DNA from: Saccharomycodes ludwigii
Lineage: Eukaryota > Ascomycota > Saccharomycetes > Saccharomycodales > Saccharomycodaceae
Length of the DNA stretch: 64,000 bases
Assembly: GCF_020623625.1 (NCBI RefSeq)
Contig: NC_060204.1
Coordinates: 62,001 to 126,000, forward strand
Direction: 5' to 3'
Positions 38,770 to 49,154 of the stretch are shown piece after piece (positions within the stretch are counted from its first letter, which is position 1; the number at the start of each line of letters is the position of its first letter). The position numbers were made by a program, and so were the translations under genes. Below the pieces are notes generated by a model. That model was not told the DNA's origin and searched no databases. It saw only the letters and a list, made by a program, of their open reading frames with translations.

Positions 38770-41022
38770 ATGAACTTAATTTCTAGTAATACTGACCTGG
38801 ATAAAGAACAGATTGTCAAATTATTAATCTCAACTTTGGATGAGTTCGGTTATAGCCAAAGTAGTTCCAAATTAAGGCAGGAAGCAGGCCTATCATATAT
38901 AGAGCCTATTTTAGCTTATACTAATGACTTTTTTACCATATTGAAAAATAATGACTTTGAAAAGATAAATTTATTACTGTTGAGTAAATTACCTTTTAAT
39001 GGGGATGCGGAGTTTATTAGGAATAATGTTGACAGTCTAGATTTTAAAGATTACGAACCACCTGATACCAGTAAAATTACCAACGCCAACACTAAATTCC
39101 ACACCTGGTTATCTATATTATTATATGACTTATCATATATTCAATCGCATGGGAATGTTGCCAGTAATAACGCAACTTTTTTCAGTGTCACTACTACTAA
39201 GATATTAGATCTCTACATCATAGTACAAACGCATTTTTATTTTTGCTTATTACTTGATAATGATGGAAGGGATCTATCCTTAATATTATTGAGAAAATCT
39301 TTATTTAAATATTTAGAATTAGTCGAAAGCAATAGCAGGTATAATAATACGTCATTATTAACAAAAAAGTTTAATTTACTCGAAGTGTTGCCCCTTTCGA
39401 TTACTATGGATTCCTACAATATAAACACGAGCCTCAAAAAAAATACCCACAATAGTAACGATTTTTCAATATTTGCTGATAAAAATTTTATTATCCAGCT
39501 AATTAAAAATTCCTTTATATCTTACGATGTTTTGCCACCAAATGGTAGGTTGTTATATTTATTAGAGAAAGGTTTAGAAAGTTCTTCCAATAGTTCCAAT
39601 AATAGCGGTGATTGTTCATCTATTATAGGCGTTCCATTTTATAACTCGACGCTTAATATGATACCCTTTATTCCCAGATTCAAACTTTTGTTAGAGATAC
39701 CCGTTTTGAACAATAACGACAGCTTCGTTATTAAGTTTTCCAATAATGGCAAAATGTTGGCTTTGGGAGTTAATACTGATGAAAATGGTGATTATAGGAA
39801 AGTTGCCATATATGACGTGGATAATATTCTTAACAATGCTACATTGCGGTGTTATCTATCCGTAGAACAATCTTTACTATTCAAAGCAAACAACAATAAT
39901 AATAGTAATAGTTCCACAAAAAAGTTTAATATTGTTAATTTACAATTTTCTTCAAATGATGATAAATTGGTCACCTGTTCCATATCCGGTGATGTCAACG
40001 TTTATGATTTAGCAATTATTCATGATAGTATAGGCGATGACAACAAAAATCAATTTACTAATAATGCTTTTGAAAATATTGATTACAATTGCGAAGAAAC
40101 TACGGCAATACTTTACCCTATCTTAACCTTTGCAGTAAATGATCCATGTGGAATTTCAAGAACAACCAAGCTCTCAGAAAAAAATGATAATTATAACCAT
40201 CTACACAAATATACAAGAAAATCATTGTATATAAAATCATTAATTATAACACATATTTCCAAAAGAAGTTTTAGTTGTGATTGGATTGGCAAAAAAGAAC
40301 AGAGGTACATTGTTTTAGGCTCTCCTGATAGAGGTATTACGATTATTGATACCCTAACCAAAACTACATGTTCATGTCAGATAGGTTCCACCAAAAATAA
40401 GAGTTTCCCCTTTGTTGTGGATGATTTGAAAGTTTTCAAAGATAAATACCTACTTGTTTGCTCAAGAGATGGCAAGGTAAATTCTGTGGTTGATGTTTTC
40501 CAAATTATAAAAGAACCAAGAATAACAACAAATTCTGTTACCACTTCCACTGCTAGTACTAATACCAAAGCACGTTTCTTATTGCTGCACGTACACAGCA
40601 TAGACATTTTAGGCAAAGTCACCTCTTTGGAATTACCAAAAATTAGTACTAATACTTTTAAAACTAACAGTAATATTGACACTTTGATGTTATTAACTCT
40701 TGATGGCAATGAATTACAATTGTGGGATTGGAAAGAAAGTATACTAAGGCAGAAATATTATGGCTCTATCCATGAAAAAGTCATTATAAAAGGTTGTTTC
40801 ATAGGAACAAAAAATCAGTACATTAGTTGTGGTTCTCAAGATGGCAAAATTTATATTTGGAATACCAATATGGGGAATTTGGTTGCAGTGTTGAATTCAG
40901 AAGACACATCACTATTATTAAATCAACATGTTTGTAACATGGTTACTGTAAATCCAATAAATCCCAACATTTTTGCATCTTGTGGTGATACTGGGTATGT
41001 AAGCATATGGGAAGTGATGTAA
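38770..41022 (+). CDS. GID7: Gid7, WD40 subunit of the GID E3 ubiquitin ligase
   Basis: 750 residues, close to S. cerevisiae Gid7 (745). An N-terminal LisH-like motif (about 8-40, KLLISTLDEFGYSQSSSKLRQEAG) and CTLH region are followed by a degenerate WD40 propeller, clearest at the end (QYISCGSQDGKIYIWNTNMGNLVAVLNSED, then NIFASCGDTGYVSIWEVM). The GID complex marks gluconeogenic enzymes for degradation when glucose returns; Gid7 drives formation of the larger chelator assembly. Several Asn/Ser-rich loops are inserted. In chromosome III order it lies beside ATG22 in convergent orientation, as here. Confidence 0.92.
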   Translation: MNLISSNTDLDKEQIVKLLISTLDEFGYSQSSSKLRQEAGLSYIEPILAYTNDFFTILKNNDFEKINLLLLSKLPFNGDAEFIRNNVDSLDFKDYEPPDTSKITNANTKFHTWLSILLYDLSYIQSHGNVASNNATFFSVTTTKILDLYIIVQTHFYFCLLLDNDGRDLSLILLRKSLFKYLELVESNSRYNNTSLLTKKFNLLEVLPLSITMDSYNINTSLKKNTHNSNDFSIFADKNFIIQLIKNSFISYDVLPPNGRLLYLLEKGLESSSNSSNNSGDCSSIIGVPFYNSTLNMIPFIPRFKLLLEIPVLNNNDSFVIKFSNNGKMLALGVNTDENGDYRKVAIYDVDNILNNATLRCYLSVEQSLLFKANNNNNSNSSTKKFNIVNLQFSSNDDKLVTCSISGDVNVYDLAIIHDSIGDDNKNQFTNNAFENIDYNCEETTAILYPILTFAVNDPCGISRTTKLSEKNDNYNHLHKYTRKSLYIKSLIITHISKRSFSCDWIGKKEQRYIVLGSPDRGITIIDTLTKTTCSCQIGSTKNKSFPFVVDDLKVFKDKYLLVCSRDGKVNSVVDVFQIIKEPRITTNSVTTSTASTNTKARFLLLHVHSIDILGKVTSLELPKISTNTFKTNSNIDTLMLLTLDGNELQLWDWKESILRQKYYGSIHEKVIIKGCFIGTKNQYISCGSQDGKIYIWNTNMGNLVAVLNSEDTSLLLNQHVCNMVTVNPINPNIFASCGDTGYVSIWEVM

Positions 41023-41225
41023 TGATCCATTCGAACATTAAATTCTCGTTTAAATTGTTACATATATATATATATATATATATTGTTATATACTATTATA
41101 TATCATAACGAATAATACATATAAAACAACAACAATAAAAACGAGGAAGAAGGGGAAGGTGAAGTGAAGTGAAGTGAAATGAAATGAAATGAAATAGAAA
41201 ATTTTTGTTGTTACAAATAACATGT
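41023..41225. repeat. Convergent spacer with (TA)n and GAAGT/GAAAT pentamer array
   Basis: A (TA)n tract at about 41063-41084 and a pentamer array, GAAGT drifting into GAAAT, at about 41158-41195, just beyond the ATG22 stop. Confidence 0.65.
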
Positions 41226-42950
41226 CTAATGCTCAATTTCTTGTGTTAATTCCATAGCTTCTCTTCTTCCTCTATGAACGTCTAGTAATTGAAAGATAGG
41301 GATAGCTATAATTAACAAAAAAAATAATAAATAAAATGAGTATCTGATATTATGGGTTTTGTCAGTAATTAATCCAACCAAGGTGGGCCCCACAATACTA
41401 GATCCTTTATCTGTTATACTGAATAGACTAAAAAATGTAGATTCCTTCCCAGGAGGTATCATCAAACTGAAAATGGATCTTGATGTGGCATTTAATGCAC
41501 CTAGAGAAACACCATACCAAACAGCTAATAGATACATTTCTCTTTCAGATTGAAGACCAAATTTATTAAAGTAAAATCCCAAAATACCATATAATGGGAT
41601 AAAGGAGGCCCATATAATAATATAAACCATAGCAGTGTTTGGAGGTCTCTGTAAATATGCGCTGATAAACTGGGGTATGGAAAACGCACCCACAATGGCA
41701 AAAACTAAAGTCAAAATACTTACAATAACAATACTCATCATATCCATGTTCAAGTTTGTTTTAGCAAATAATGTGGCAGTGGAATTAATTGTGGTTATTG
41801 AATCAGAAATAATAAACCATCCAATAAGAAAAATAACAACATCCTTTAGGAGACTGGCATGTTTAAAGGCTTCAAATAACGATTCCCAACTAAACTCTAG
41901 ATGTTGACACAAAACTCTAAAAGTTAATTTTTTACCTCTATTAGATTCCTCAGCACGGTAATCCTGTAGCAAATATTTCATTGGAATCTGGAAGAGTAAC
42001 CACCACACACCAACAATTAGAATGGCATATTGTATAGTCTCTGTGGATTTTTCATTTAAAATGTCCTTTCTCTGCTTCGAGCCAATGACAATCATACATA
42101 TTATTTGGACAACCAAAGCACTCAAATATCCAATACTAGATCCTCTACCACTAACAATTGTTGTCAATTGGTCCCTGGTAAACTTTTGGTCTAAGGAATC
42201 GCTTGTTATTGTACCTGGTAAATTTTTGAAATGCTCACTAACAATAATAGGTAACAAGGAATTTCCAACAACATTAACTACCCCGTAACAACAGTTTGTT
42301 AGAATACTTAGAAAAGCTAACATATAAAACTGTGTATTGTCCAAGAAACTTACGAAAATAGTGGAAATTGCACCTAGTATTCCAAATACTAATAGCATTT
42401 TAGTTTTGAAAACCACGGTTTTATCGAAAACATCAACTAGCCCCGAAATAGATATTACTAGAACGGTCTGGAATAACACACTTGATGAAAAAGTGTATAA
42501 CGCAAAACTTGATGTATCGATATATATAGAATTATTAAACAAACCCAAGACACATTTCTTATCCGTAGATGAAGTGTTGCAATGTTTCGAGTGATCGTTT
42601 AATAAAACACCATTTCTTCTGGCAAATGATTCCAATAAAATCGGTACATAGGTGGAAACGACAGATACGATAAAGGGTTCGCTAGAAAATAGATAAAAAT
42701 ACCAACCTAAAAAATTTCTATTCGTTATAGGGTTTGTAACCAATTGTAAATCATCATGTATTTCTTCGTAAATACGTTTAAACCTGGACAAAAATGACCA
42801 AGTTGGTCTGGTAATTGTAAAATTCATTCCTCTTCTGTTTTCACTGTTGTCGTTATTATTAATATTAGAGGATTGTATATTGGGTAAGGTTGATAATGAT
42901 GATAACAAAGGAGATGAGGCATCTGTTTGTGTACTAAATAAATTAGCCAT

Positions 42951-42983
<33 letters not shown>

Positions 42984-43220
42984 ATTATTATTATTGTTAT
43001 TATTATTATTCAAATACCCGGAAGATGATGAAGAGGCAAAATGATTACCAAATTTATCTTTTCCATTAGTAGCTTTATCATTGGTGGTATTTGAATCTAT
43101 AAGATTTTTATTGACACTATAATTACTTAAGGGTGATGAATTCAACCCATTCCTTGGGACCTGGTTGCCTCCTAAAGTAGAATCCTTATAATTATTAGGC
43201 AATGATTGATAATTTGACAT
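41226..43220 (-). CDS. ATG22: Atg22, vacuolar amino-acid exporter (MFS fold)
   Basis: 664 residues (S. cerevisiae 528). The N-terminal ~140 residues are low complexity and include an uninterrupted run of 20 Asn (42951-43010); the family part begins about GWYFYLFSSEPF and shows about ten to twelve hydrophobic segments, with the conserved ATSRSIFSLMIPPGKESTFFSLFSITDKGSSIVGPT block near the C terminus. Atg22 releases leucine and other amino acids from the vacuole after autophagy. A cytosolic poly-Asn tail is an oddity but does not disturb the transporter core. Divergent from the ICT1-type gene. Confidence 0.95.
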
Positions 43221-43732
43221 TCCTACCTACACAGTCTGTTCTTTATGTGTGTTTTAATAATGTCTTTATCTCTATTGGTTAGTTTTTATAAACCTAGTGC
43301 TAATTTATTATATAGTTTGAGATTGGGTTATTTGTATGGATGGCAATTGGTGAATGAGGTTTTAAAAGAAGAGGGAAAAGAAAAAAAAGTAAAATTAAAA
43401 AAATAAAAAAAAAAAACAATAATGATAAAACCTCCCTAAATTTTTAAAATGTGAGGTTTATATTTATTTATTTTTTTAGGGCTTTGAAAATTGTTATTTT
43501 GAACAAACAATAACAAAAATTATTATTATTATATCATAGCCCTAAATCAGGTTAGTAACATTTTCATTACTTGACGATCGATCATTTCCTTTTCTTTTTT
43601 AACCAATTAAACTTATTCACTAAAAACCTTTTTTTTTTTTTTGTATCCCTCAATCAACTACTTATACATGCAATAAAGTAACAGAATATAAAGGAAGAGA
43701 GAAAGGAAAGCCTACATCCATATAAATAAATC
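43221..43732. promoter_or_regulatory. Divergent promoter region ATG22/ICT1-type gene
   Basis: 512 bp, A/T runs and a purine-rich leader before 43733. No distinct factor site stands out. Confidence 0.45.
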
Positions 43733-44953
43733 ATGAATAATGATATTCCACCACTTATAAACAAATCATGGTCTACATTTGTCAACTGTTGGTTAAAGAA
43801 AAAACCCCTTCAAAAAAAAATCAATTTCCCCCAACTACAGAAAACAATGATTATCGATAAATATGTATTACCTAAGCTATCTTCAAATAATATCAGTGTA
43901 ACAAATGAATTGGTTGGAAATGAAATTAATCAATGGCATATACATAACCCTAACATCACTACTGAAGATAATGTTTCTTCAACCACACCTCTGGTCATGC
44001 TACATGGCTATTTGACTAGTAGCATGTGTTATTACAAAAATATACCTGAATTGAGTAAAAGATTTAGAGATATTTATTTACTGGATTTACCGGGTCATGG
44101 GGGGACTCCATTATTACCACATATATCCGATATTCGCTTAAATTATGAAAGACCGCTGCCGCTAAAATACCATTTTATACCAACCAAGGATTCTAATGGT
44201 AAAAAACTTGAGTTTGAAATAGATTTCCCAATGGAATACCCCAAATACAGGCATTTGGTAGATACTATTTGTAACACTGTATATGCGGATACTATTGAAC
44301 AATGGAAATTCGACTCCAAGATAAAGGGTAAAATTAATTTAGTGGCCCATTCCTTTGGTGGTTATGTGTCTTTCAAATACTGGTTTAAATATCCTAAAAG
44401 TGTAAATAAAATTGTGTTAGCTTCCCCACTAGGAATGGAGCGTAACATATTTAGTATCAACAATTTATTGCACGGGAAGACCAAATATCCATTAAATTAT
44501 CGAGACCCGTCATCTAAGTATTATTTAAATCCTAATGTCAAAGTTCCCAGGTGGTTGTTCAATAACCAGTATAAAATTTTCGAATATTTGGGACCCTTGG
44601 GAGCTAAAATTTTATGGGCCTTCATAAACAAGAGATATTCAAGGCAGGAAGTAGAATTTAGAAATTATCTTTTTGATCAAATGTATTACATGGATTGCAA
44701 GAAACAGGAATTAAATCTAAGCGTCCTCAAAGAGCTTTTTACGCCATTTTTAACTGCTATTGATCCGATATTAGATTATAAAATTCCCCATCATAAATTA
44801 CTGGTTTTATTCGGTGACCATGACTGGATGAACAGAAGTGAGAGTGGAAGGTTTGTAGAAAACTCGTGTATAATACCAAGAGCTGGCCACAATTTGTTTC
44901 TGGACAATCCGGAAAAGTTCAATGAAAAAGTAATAGAATTTTTAAATAATTAG
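43733..44953 (+). CDS. ICT1: Alpha/beta hydrolase of the Ict1/Ecm18 (CGI-58-like) lysophosphatidic acid acyltransferase family
   Basis: 406 residues. Alpha/beta-hydrolase core: oxyanion segment VMLHGYLTSS, nucleophile elbow A-H-S207-F-G-G-Y, acid D364 in FGDHDWMN, and H386 in AGHNLFLD, which also forms the Hx4D acyltransferase motif (H386-D391). The NQWHIHN, SPLGMERNIFSINN and DPSSKYYLNP blocks match Ict1/Ecm18 rather than Cld1. S. cerevisiae Ict1 acylates lysophosphatidic acid and affects solvent tolerance. In S. cerevisiae ICT1 and ECM18 are on other chromosome regions (YLR099C, YDR125C), so its position between ATG22 and GLK1 is not the duplicated-block order. Only 40 bp separate its stop from the convergent GLK1. 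Confidence 0.87.
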   Translation: MNNDIPPLINKSWSTFVNCWLKKKPLQKKINFPQLQKTMIIDKYVLPKLSSNNISVTNELVGNEINQWHIHNPNITTEDNVSSTTPLVMLHGYLTSSMCYYKNIPELSKRFRDIYLLDLPGHGGTPLLPHISDIRLNYERPLPLKYHFIPTKDSNGKKLEFEIDFPMEYPKYRHLVDTICNTVYADTIEQWKFDSKIKGKINLVAHSFGGYVSFKYWFKYPKSVNKIVLASPLGMERNIFSINNLLHGKTKYPLNYRDPSSKYYLNPNVKVPRWLFNNQYKIFEYLGPLGAKILWAFINKRYSRQEVEFRNYLFDQMYYMDCKKQELNLSVLKELFTPFLTAIDPILDYKIPHHKLLVLFGDHDWMNRSESGRFVENSCIIPRAGHNLFLDNPEKFNEKVIEFLNN

Positions 44954-44993
44954 AAAAGTTTATAATAGATAACATTATATAAAAAACCTGACA

Positions 44994-46463
44994 TTAGGCA
45001 ACTAGAGCACATAAAGCTGCACCTACACCGGAACCATCTTTTGCAATAAAAATATGAACTTTACGTTCACCATCTGGACCAATGGGACTTAGACTTAAGG
45101 CGTGTCTTAGCATTGATCTATACCCTGGGTAAAATTCAACAACACTACCGTCGCAGCCAATTTCCACCTCGCCATGATATCTCCTATTCAAACATTTAGT
45201 TTTGATCAATATAGCAGCAAGGGGAACAGCAGCCAAGTAGGCAGATCTCCTAGAAATGGCCCTAACAATCTTCTGTATACACACTCTTTCTTGCAAATTA
45301 GTTGGTAGTCTTAAGCTTTGTAATAAATTCAATTCTGTTTCTCTTAAATCCGTGGAATCATCGATTTCAATGTGACTCAAGACTTCAGTTGATAATTCAA
45401 ATGGGGTAGACAATCTATGTGGTAAAACTTTGAACTGCTGGAAAAGTAGTTCCTGTTGATGCAAATCAACAAGAATAATTCTTAATATTTCACCTAAAAA
45501 CATCCCACTGATTCTTTTCTCAAACAAATGGAAACCGGGATTGGGACTAATTTTTTGATCCAAGATAATATCATATTTGGTAGTGGGCAATACCTTCAAT
45601 TCGTTGTCAAAAGACCCCCATTCAGTGTTAATACACATATAACGTTTACCTTGCTTATTAATCAAGTCATCCCTTAACTCAGCAGGTAACTTTTTAATAT
45701 TAGCAATCTCCTCCATATAGCAACCGTTGGTCCCGGTGCCAAAAATACAGCCAATAACAGGCTCACTGATTTCACCAACGGTTAAACTATCACTATTGAC
45801 AGAACGATAACAATGGCTTAAAAACGTCCCTACTGTGTCGTTACAAAGAGCAACAATTTTTACATTGGCCAATTCTAGTTTATTTAATTGATCCTGTAAT
45901 AACTGAACAACATCTTTACCAACAGCATCATTTATTTTAAAGCCTTTAGTCCATCTGATTAAAGTACCTGCACTTAAAGAAGTTTGATCAACGGGATAAC
46001 TAAAAGTAAACCCCATTTTAAAAATTTCCTTTGCACCATCAGGATGATATTTATTCATGAAGACCTTAATTCTCCTGGCTAAAAACCCAAATAATTCTTC
46101 GCTCGTAACAGTGTCATCTTCTAAATACTCAAGGGGAATTTTGGTCTTTAATTGTTTTAATTCAAAAGTATGATCCCCGTTTAAAGTTACAGAACACACT
46201 CTAAAGTTGGTGCCACCTAAGTCGCAGGCCATTAGAACACCTTTTTCGGTACCATTGGGTTTATCTAAAACGAATGTTGGAATCATGGGTAGACCCTTGG
46301 AACTGGTACTAGTTTGGTGGTCTAAACCGGACTCCATAGATTCGATGAAATATGAGGTTAATTTACATATTTCGTCACTTTCTATAGTTAATTCTTTAAC
46401 TATCTCTTCGGTTTTTTTTTGTAATTCTTCTTGTTTAATCCTATGTAAGCTTTCAAATGACAT
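44994..46463 (-). CDS. GLK1: Glucokinase Glk1
   Basis: 489 residues, typical for yeast glucokinase. Phosphorylates glucose, first step of glycolysis. Motifs: phosphate loop LMACDLGGTNFRVCSV (about 78-93), sugar-binding GFTFSYPVDQTSLSAGTLIRWTKGF, catalytic Asp in ALCNDTVGTFLSH, the EPVIGCIFGTGTNGCYME loop, and ADP-binding IAKDGSGVGAALCALVA at the very C terminus. Closest to Glk1/Emi2 rather than hexokinases (no Hxk2 N-terminal motif). In S. cerevisiae GLK1 (YCL040W) and EMI2 (YDR516C) are the duplicates. Several CCCCT stress elements lie in the shared GLK1/GRH1 promoter. Confidence 0.97.
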   Translation of the reverse strand: MSFESLHRIKQEELQKKTEEIVKELTIESDEICKLTSYFIESMESGLDHQTSTSSKGLPMIPTFVLDKPNGTEKGVLMACDLGGTNFRVCSVTLNGDHTFELKQLKTKIPLEYLEDDTVTSEELFGFLARRIKVFMNKYHPDGAKEIFKMGFTFSYPVDQTSLSAGTLIRWTKGFKINDAVGKDVVQLLQDQLNKLELANVKIVALCNDTVGTFLSHCYRSVNSDSLTVGEISEPVIGCIFGTGTNGCYMEEIANIKKLPAELRDDLINKQGKRYMCINTEWGSFDNELKVLPTTKYDIILDQKISPNPGFHLFEKRISGMFLGEILRIILVDLHQQELLFQQFKVLPHRLSTPFELSTEVLSHIEIDDSTDLRETELNLLQSLRLPTNLQERVCIQKIVRAISRRSAYLAAVPLAAILIKTKCLNRRYHGEVEIGCDGSVVEFYPGYRSMLRHALSLSPIGPDGERKVHIFIAKDGSGVGAALCALVA

Positions 46464-46621
46464 GTTGTTTAATTTTTTTTTTAATTTTTTTTTTTTTTTT
46501 TTTCAGTTTTGTATTGTTTTGTGATTTGTTTATAATAATAATAAAAGTTGAAAGTTATATATCTATATATATATATAAGTTCGTGTTAAGAATTCAAGGA
46601 TAATTATAAATTTATCCCTTC

Positions 46622-46975
46622 CCCCTTGTTTTTAAGTTAAATTGATAAACAAAATTATTTTTTCTTGATTATATTCCATCAGTCGTACGTATTGTTATTG
46701 CTATTGAATTAGTTTTTCCTTCTTTTCATTTTATTTTGATTTAATTTATCTTCCACTTTGTTCCTCCTCGTTATTTTTTTTAAGCAAAATTATTGATGGA
46801 AATTCCATTGTTGTATAACACGGAAACATGGGATTTGTGCTATTATTATTACCAATTTATACAATGTGGGGAGGCAGAGGTGATAATACGCACAAAGTAT
46901 TTTTTTTTTTTTTACCCTTTTTTTTTTACCCTTTTTTTTCTTTCACGTTTTTCTCCCCTGTTCCCGCTACCCCCT
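46622..46975 (+). promoter_or_regulatory. Three STRE (CCCCT, Msn2/4) sites in the GLK1/GRH1 promoter
   Basis: CCCCT at 46622-46626, 46955-46959 and 46971-46975. Msn2/4 drive stress and glucose-limitation expression of GLK1 in S. cerevisiae; the nearest copy is 160 bp upstream of the GLK1 ATG. Confidence 0.45.
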
Positions 46976-47035
46976 TTTTCCCTTTTAAGACACGTTGCTT
47001 GAAAAGCGGAGAGTAAACAAAAAAACGTGATAATA

Positions 47036-47042
47036 TTACCCG
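47036..47042 (+). promoter_or_regulatory. Reb1 site (TTACCCG)
   Basis: TTACCCGGGTA, a perfect TTACCCG core read within a palindrome, about 295 bp upstream of the GRH1 ATG. Reb1 typically sets nucleosome-free promoters or terminates transcription. Confidence 0.5.
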
Positions 47043-47332
47043 GGTACAAAAGATAGAAATTATAATAAATTCTGGGAGTCTTTCTACCTTTTCTTTTTTT
47101 ATTTTCATATTTTCATATTTTCATATTTCCATTTCATGCTCAGGTCCCAAAAAAACATACTAGTTTCCATTTTCGCAGGGCTTTTCTTTTCTTATCACAA
47201 AACAAACAAAAACTATAACCAACTTTTTACTATAAACAAACAGCTGTAAAAAAAAAAAAAAAAAGAAAAAAACTAACAATAGTTTAATTCTTTCTTTTTT
47301 TTTTTATCTTCCCTTCCCCTTGCTTTCTACTC

Positions 47333-48490
47333 ATGTTTAATATTGCTAAAAAATTAGTTAAATCTTTTGAACAAAGTGTTAATGAAACACTATCTTCTGC
47401 TGTATCCAATGGTCAAGATTCATATTTTCACAGTATTCCCCAACAGTTGTTACTAGGTAATTACAGTAATGATGGTGAAATACAATACTCTTCATTACAT
47501 GGATTAAGGGTTTTGTATTGTGATGAAATACAAGTACAATTACAATCTTTTTTTGACTACATTGTAGGACTCAACGATGTCCCATTGCCTTTAACCTTTA
47601 ATACTCATGGCTTCCCATTTCCGGATTATAATGCTATATTTGAAATCATAAATAGTCAGCTAAAAAATGGTTACAATGTCAAATTTAATGTGTGGAGCGG
47701 CAAAGGCGGTGTCTACAGAGATGTGTACATGAATCTACAACCTCAAACTCAGGAAGATCACTTACAGGAAATTTCACTGAATAATGAGTCGTACCAAGAA
47801 AAACAGCATCAATATGTTAAACTGTTTGATACTTTAGGGTTCAAAGTTCAATGGCAACCATTGATTGCTTCTACTTATACATACCATATATTGACCATCT
47901 ATAACCAATCAGGCGCAGCCTTTCAAGCTGGTCTAATTCCACAAGAGGATTATATTATTGGTTGTCAAGACGGGTTGTTAGCTACTGGTGGAGAAAATTT
48001 ATTATATGATATTTTGCAAAGTAAAAAAACCCAGGATCTAGTTTTATACGTTTATAATAGCGCTAATGATTGTGTTAGACCAGTTACTGTCCATTTAGAT
48101 GATGAAGGAAGATTAGGTTGTAATGTAGGTTATGGATATTTGCATAGAATACCTACTCCTTTCAATAATTCCACTGAACCTATCAAGGCTACTGCTGTGG
48201 ATACTCCTAAAACAATTAGTACGGAGTTTACTAATGAAAACTCGGACCAAGTTTTCCAACCTTTTATGGTTAATCACCTCAAGCCTTCTTCTTCTTCTTC
48301 TTCTTCTCCTTCTCCTTTTACTACTGCTACTACAAATATCAGAACTAGAAAATATCATCACAGTAACGTCAATAGCAATAACAATGATACAAATTTGTTA
48401 ACTGATTTAGTAGAACGTGACGTGGATAATACAAGTAATAATGGTAGTAGCATTAGTATTACTCCACCACCCATTATTAACAAAAAATAA
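47333..48490 (+). CDS. GRH1: Grh1, GRASP65/55 homologue
   Basis: 385 residues (S. cerevisiae 372). An N-terminal amphipathic helix (MFNIAKKLVKSFEQSVNETL), as in fungal Grh1 where it is N-acetylated and attaches to membrane, precedes the tandem PDZ-like GRASP domain: SLHGLRVLYCDEIQVQLQSFFDYIVGLND and, in the second PDZ, FKVQWQPL...TYTYHILTIYNQSGAAFQAGL and DYIIGCQDGLLATGGENLLYDIL, ending GRLGCNVGYGYLHRIP. The C-terminal ~130 residues are Ser/Thr/Asn-rich. Grh1 acts with Bug1 in COPII/early Golgi tethering and in unconventional secretion. Synteny: YDR517W beside EMI2. Confidence 0.96.
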   Translation: MFNIAKKLVKSFEQSVNETLSSAVSNGQDSYFHSIPQQLLLGNYSNDGEIQYSSLHGLRVLYCDEIQVQLQSFFDYIVGLNDVPLPLTFNTHGFPFPDYNAIFEIINSQLKNGYNVKFNVWSGKGGVYRDVYMNLQPQTQEDHLQEISLNNESYQEKQHQYVKLFDTLGFKVQWQPLIASTYTYHILTIYNQSGAAFQAGLIPQEDYIIGCQDGLLATGGENLLYDILQSKKTQDLVLYVYNSANDCVRPVTVHLDDEGRLGCNVGYGYLHRIPTPFNNSTEPIKATAVDTPKTISTEFTNENSDQVFQPFMVNHLKPSSSSSSSPSPFTTATTNIRTRKYHHSNVNSNNNDTNLLTDLVERDVDNTSNNGSSISITPPPIINKK

Positions 48491-48655
48491 TCCAATCATA
48501 ATTACTAAATAACTTTTTTAATTGATAGCAGATAATACAGTTATGTAATCGTTTTTGTAATAATAGTAATTGCCAAATTATTTCTACCAAAGGCGCACTA
48601 TCTTGTGTGTCTCATATAAAAACAAAAAAAAAAAACAAAAAAAAGGCAAAAAATT

Positions 48656-48770
48656 TGGTTGCTAAGAGATTCGAACTCTTGCATCTTACGATATCCGAGT
48701 ATTCACATCAACAATGCGAAAGTAATTGATTACTTGAATCGGACGCCTTAGACCGCTCGGCCAAACAACC
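48656..48770 (-). tRNA. tRNA-Leu (CAA) with intron
   Basis: Read from 48770 down: GGTTGTTTGGCCGAGCGGTC start, D-arm, anticodon loop TTCAAG with CAA anticodon, a 33-nt intron (48700-48732) inserted one base 3' of the anticodon, long variable arm (ATATCGTAAGAT), T-arm GAGTTCGAATC and end AGCAACCA. 82 nt mature without CCA. It matches S. cerevisiae tRNA-Leu(CAA) closely in both exons; the intron differs in sequence but not in place (32 nt in S. cerevisiae). The anticodon stem is TCCGA/TCGGA. Confidence 0.96.
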
Positions 48771-48783
48771 GTAACTGATATCT

Positions 48784-49154
48784 TGTTATGAAGTAGAATT
48801 GTGTTTATCACAATCCGTACAGAATATAGAATGATCGGTTAATAAAAGATCGGTTAATAAAAGATCGGTTAATAAAGGATCGGTTAATAAAGGACCAACC
48901 AATAATAATATAACATTGTCGTGTCAACATCGAAACAAGAACAGAAACAGAAACGTGAAAATAAATCGTATATAAAGAGAGGATTTATTCAAGAGAAATC
49001 AATTGTGAAATTAGTTATAATATATAAGTTATTAGTTAAAAGTATATAAAAGATCAAGCAACAAACTATTACATCTGCCTTGATATAAATAGTAAAGTAT
49101 CAAATCTGTTTACTAACCCTGCCCCTCTCAGTATATCCTCTCTGCGACATAACA
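48784..49154 (+). mobile_element. Solo LTR fossil (Ty3/gypsy-like by insertion site)
   Basis: 371 bp. Starts TGTTATG and ends CATAACA, a perfect 7-bp terminal inverted pair of TG...CA type, and is flanked by a perfect 5-bp target duplication TATCT (48779-48783 and 49155-49159). It lies 14 bp upstream of the tRNA-Leu 5' end, the sort of position used by Ty3-type elements that enter at Pol III start sites. Inside are a 15-bp tandem repeat and a TATA-like TATATAAA (49043). No internal coding part remains. Clean ends and duplication suggest a fairly recent insertion later reduced to one LTR. Family assignment is inference; orientation is guessed from the TATA. Confidence 0.85.
48833..48892 (+). 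repeat. 15-bp tandem repeat inside the solo LTR
   Basis: Four head-to-tail copies of GATCGGTTAATAAA(A/G), followed by a decayed fifth start. Lies in what would be the upstream part of the LTR promoter. Confidence 0.9.

Larger units (their letters stand above)
46464..47332. promoter_or_regulatory. Divergent promoter region GLK1/GRH1
   Basis: 869 bp. GLK1 side: T10 and T19 tracts at 46473-46503 (poly-A on the GLK1 strand), (TA)n at about 46566-46577. Middle: STRE (CCCCT) copies and a Reb1 site. GRH1 side: a TTTTCATA repeat (47101-47130), A-runs and a pyrimidine-rich leader. Open frames near 46793-47016 are homopolymer artefacts. Confidence 0.55.

Noticed and set aside
46793-47108. Several short frames in the GLK1/GRH1 promoter
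   Set aside because: All depend on poly-T/poly-C homopolymers; the region is better explained by STRE and Reb1 sites.
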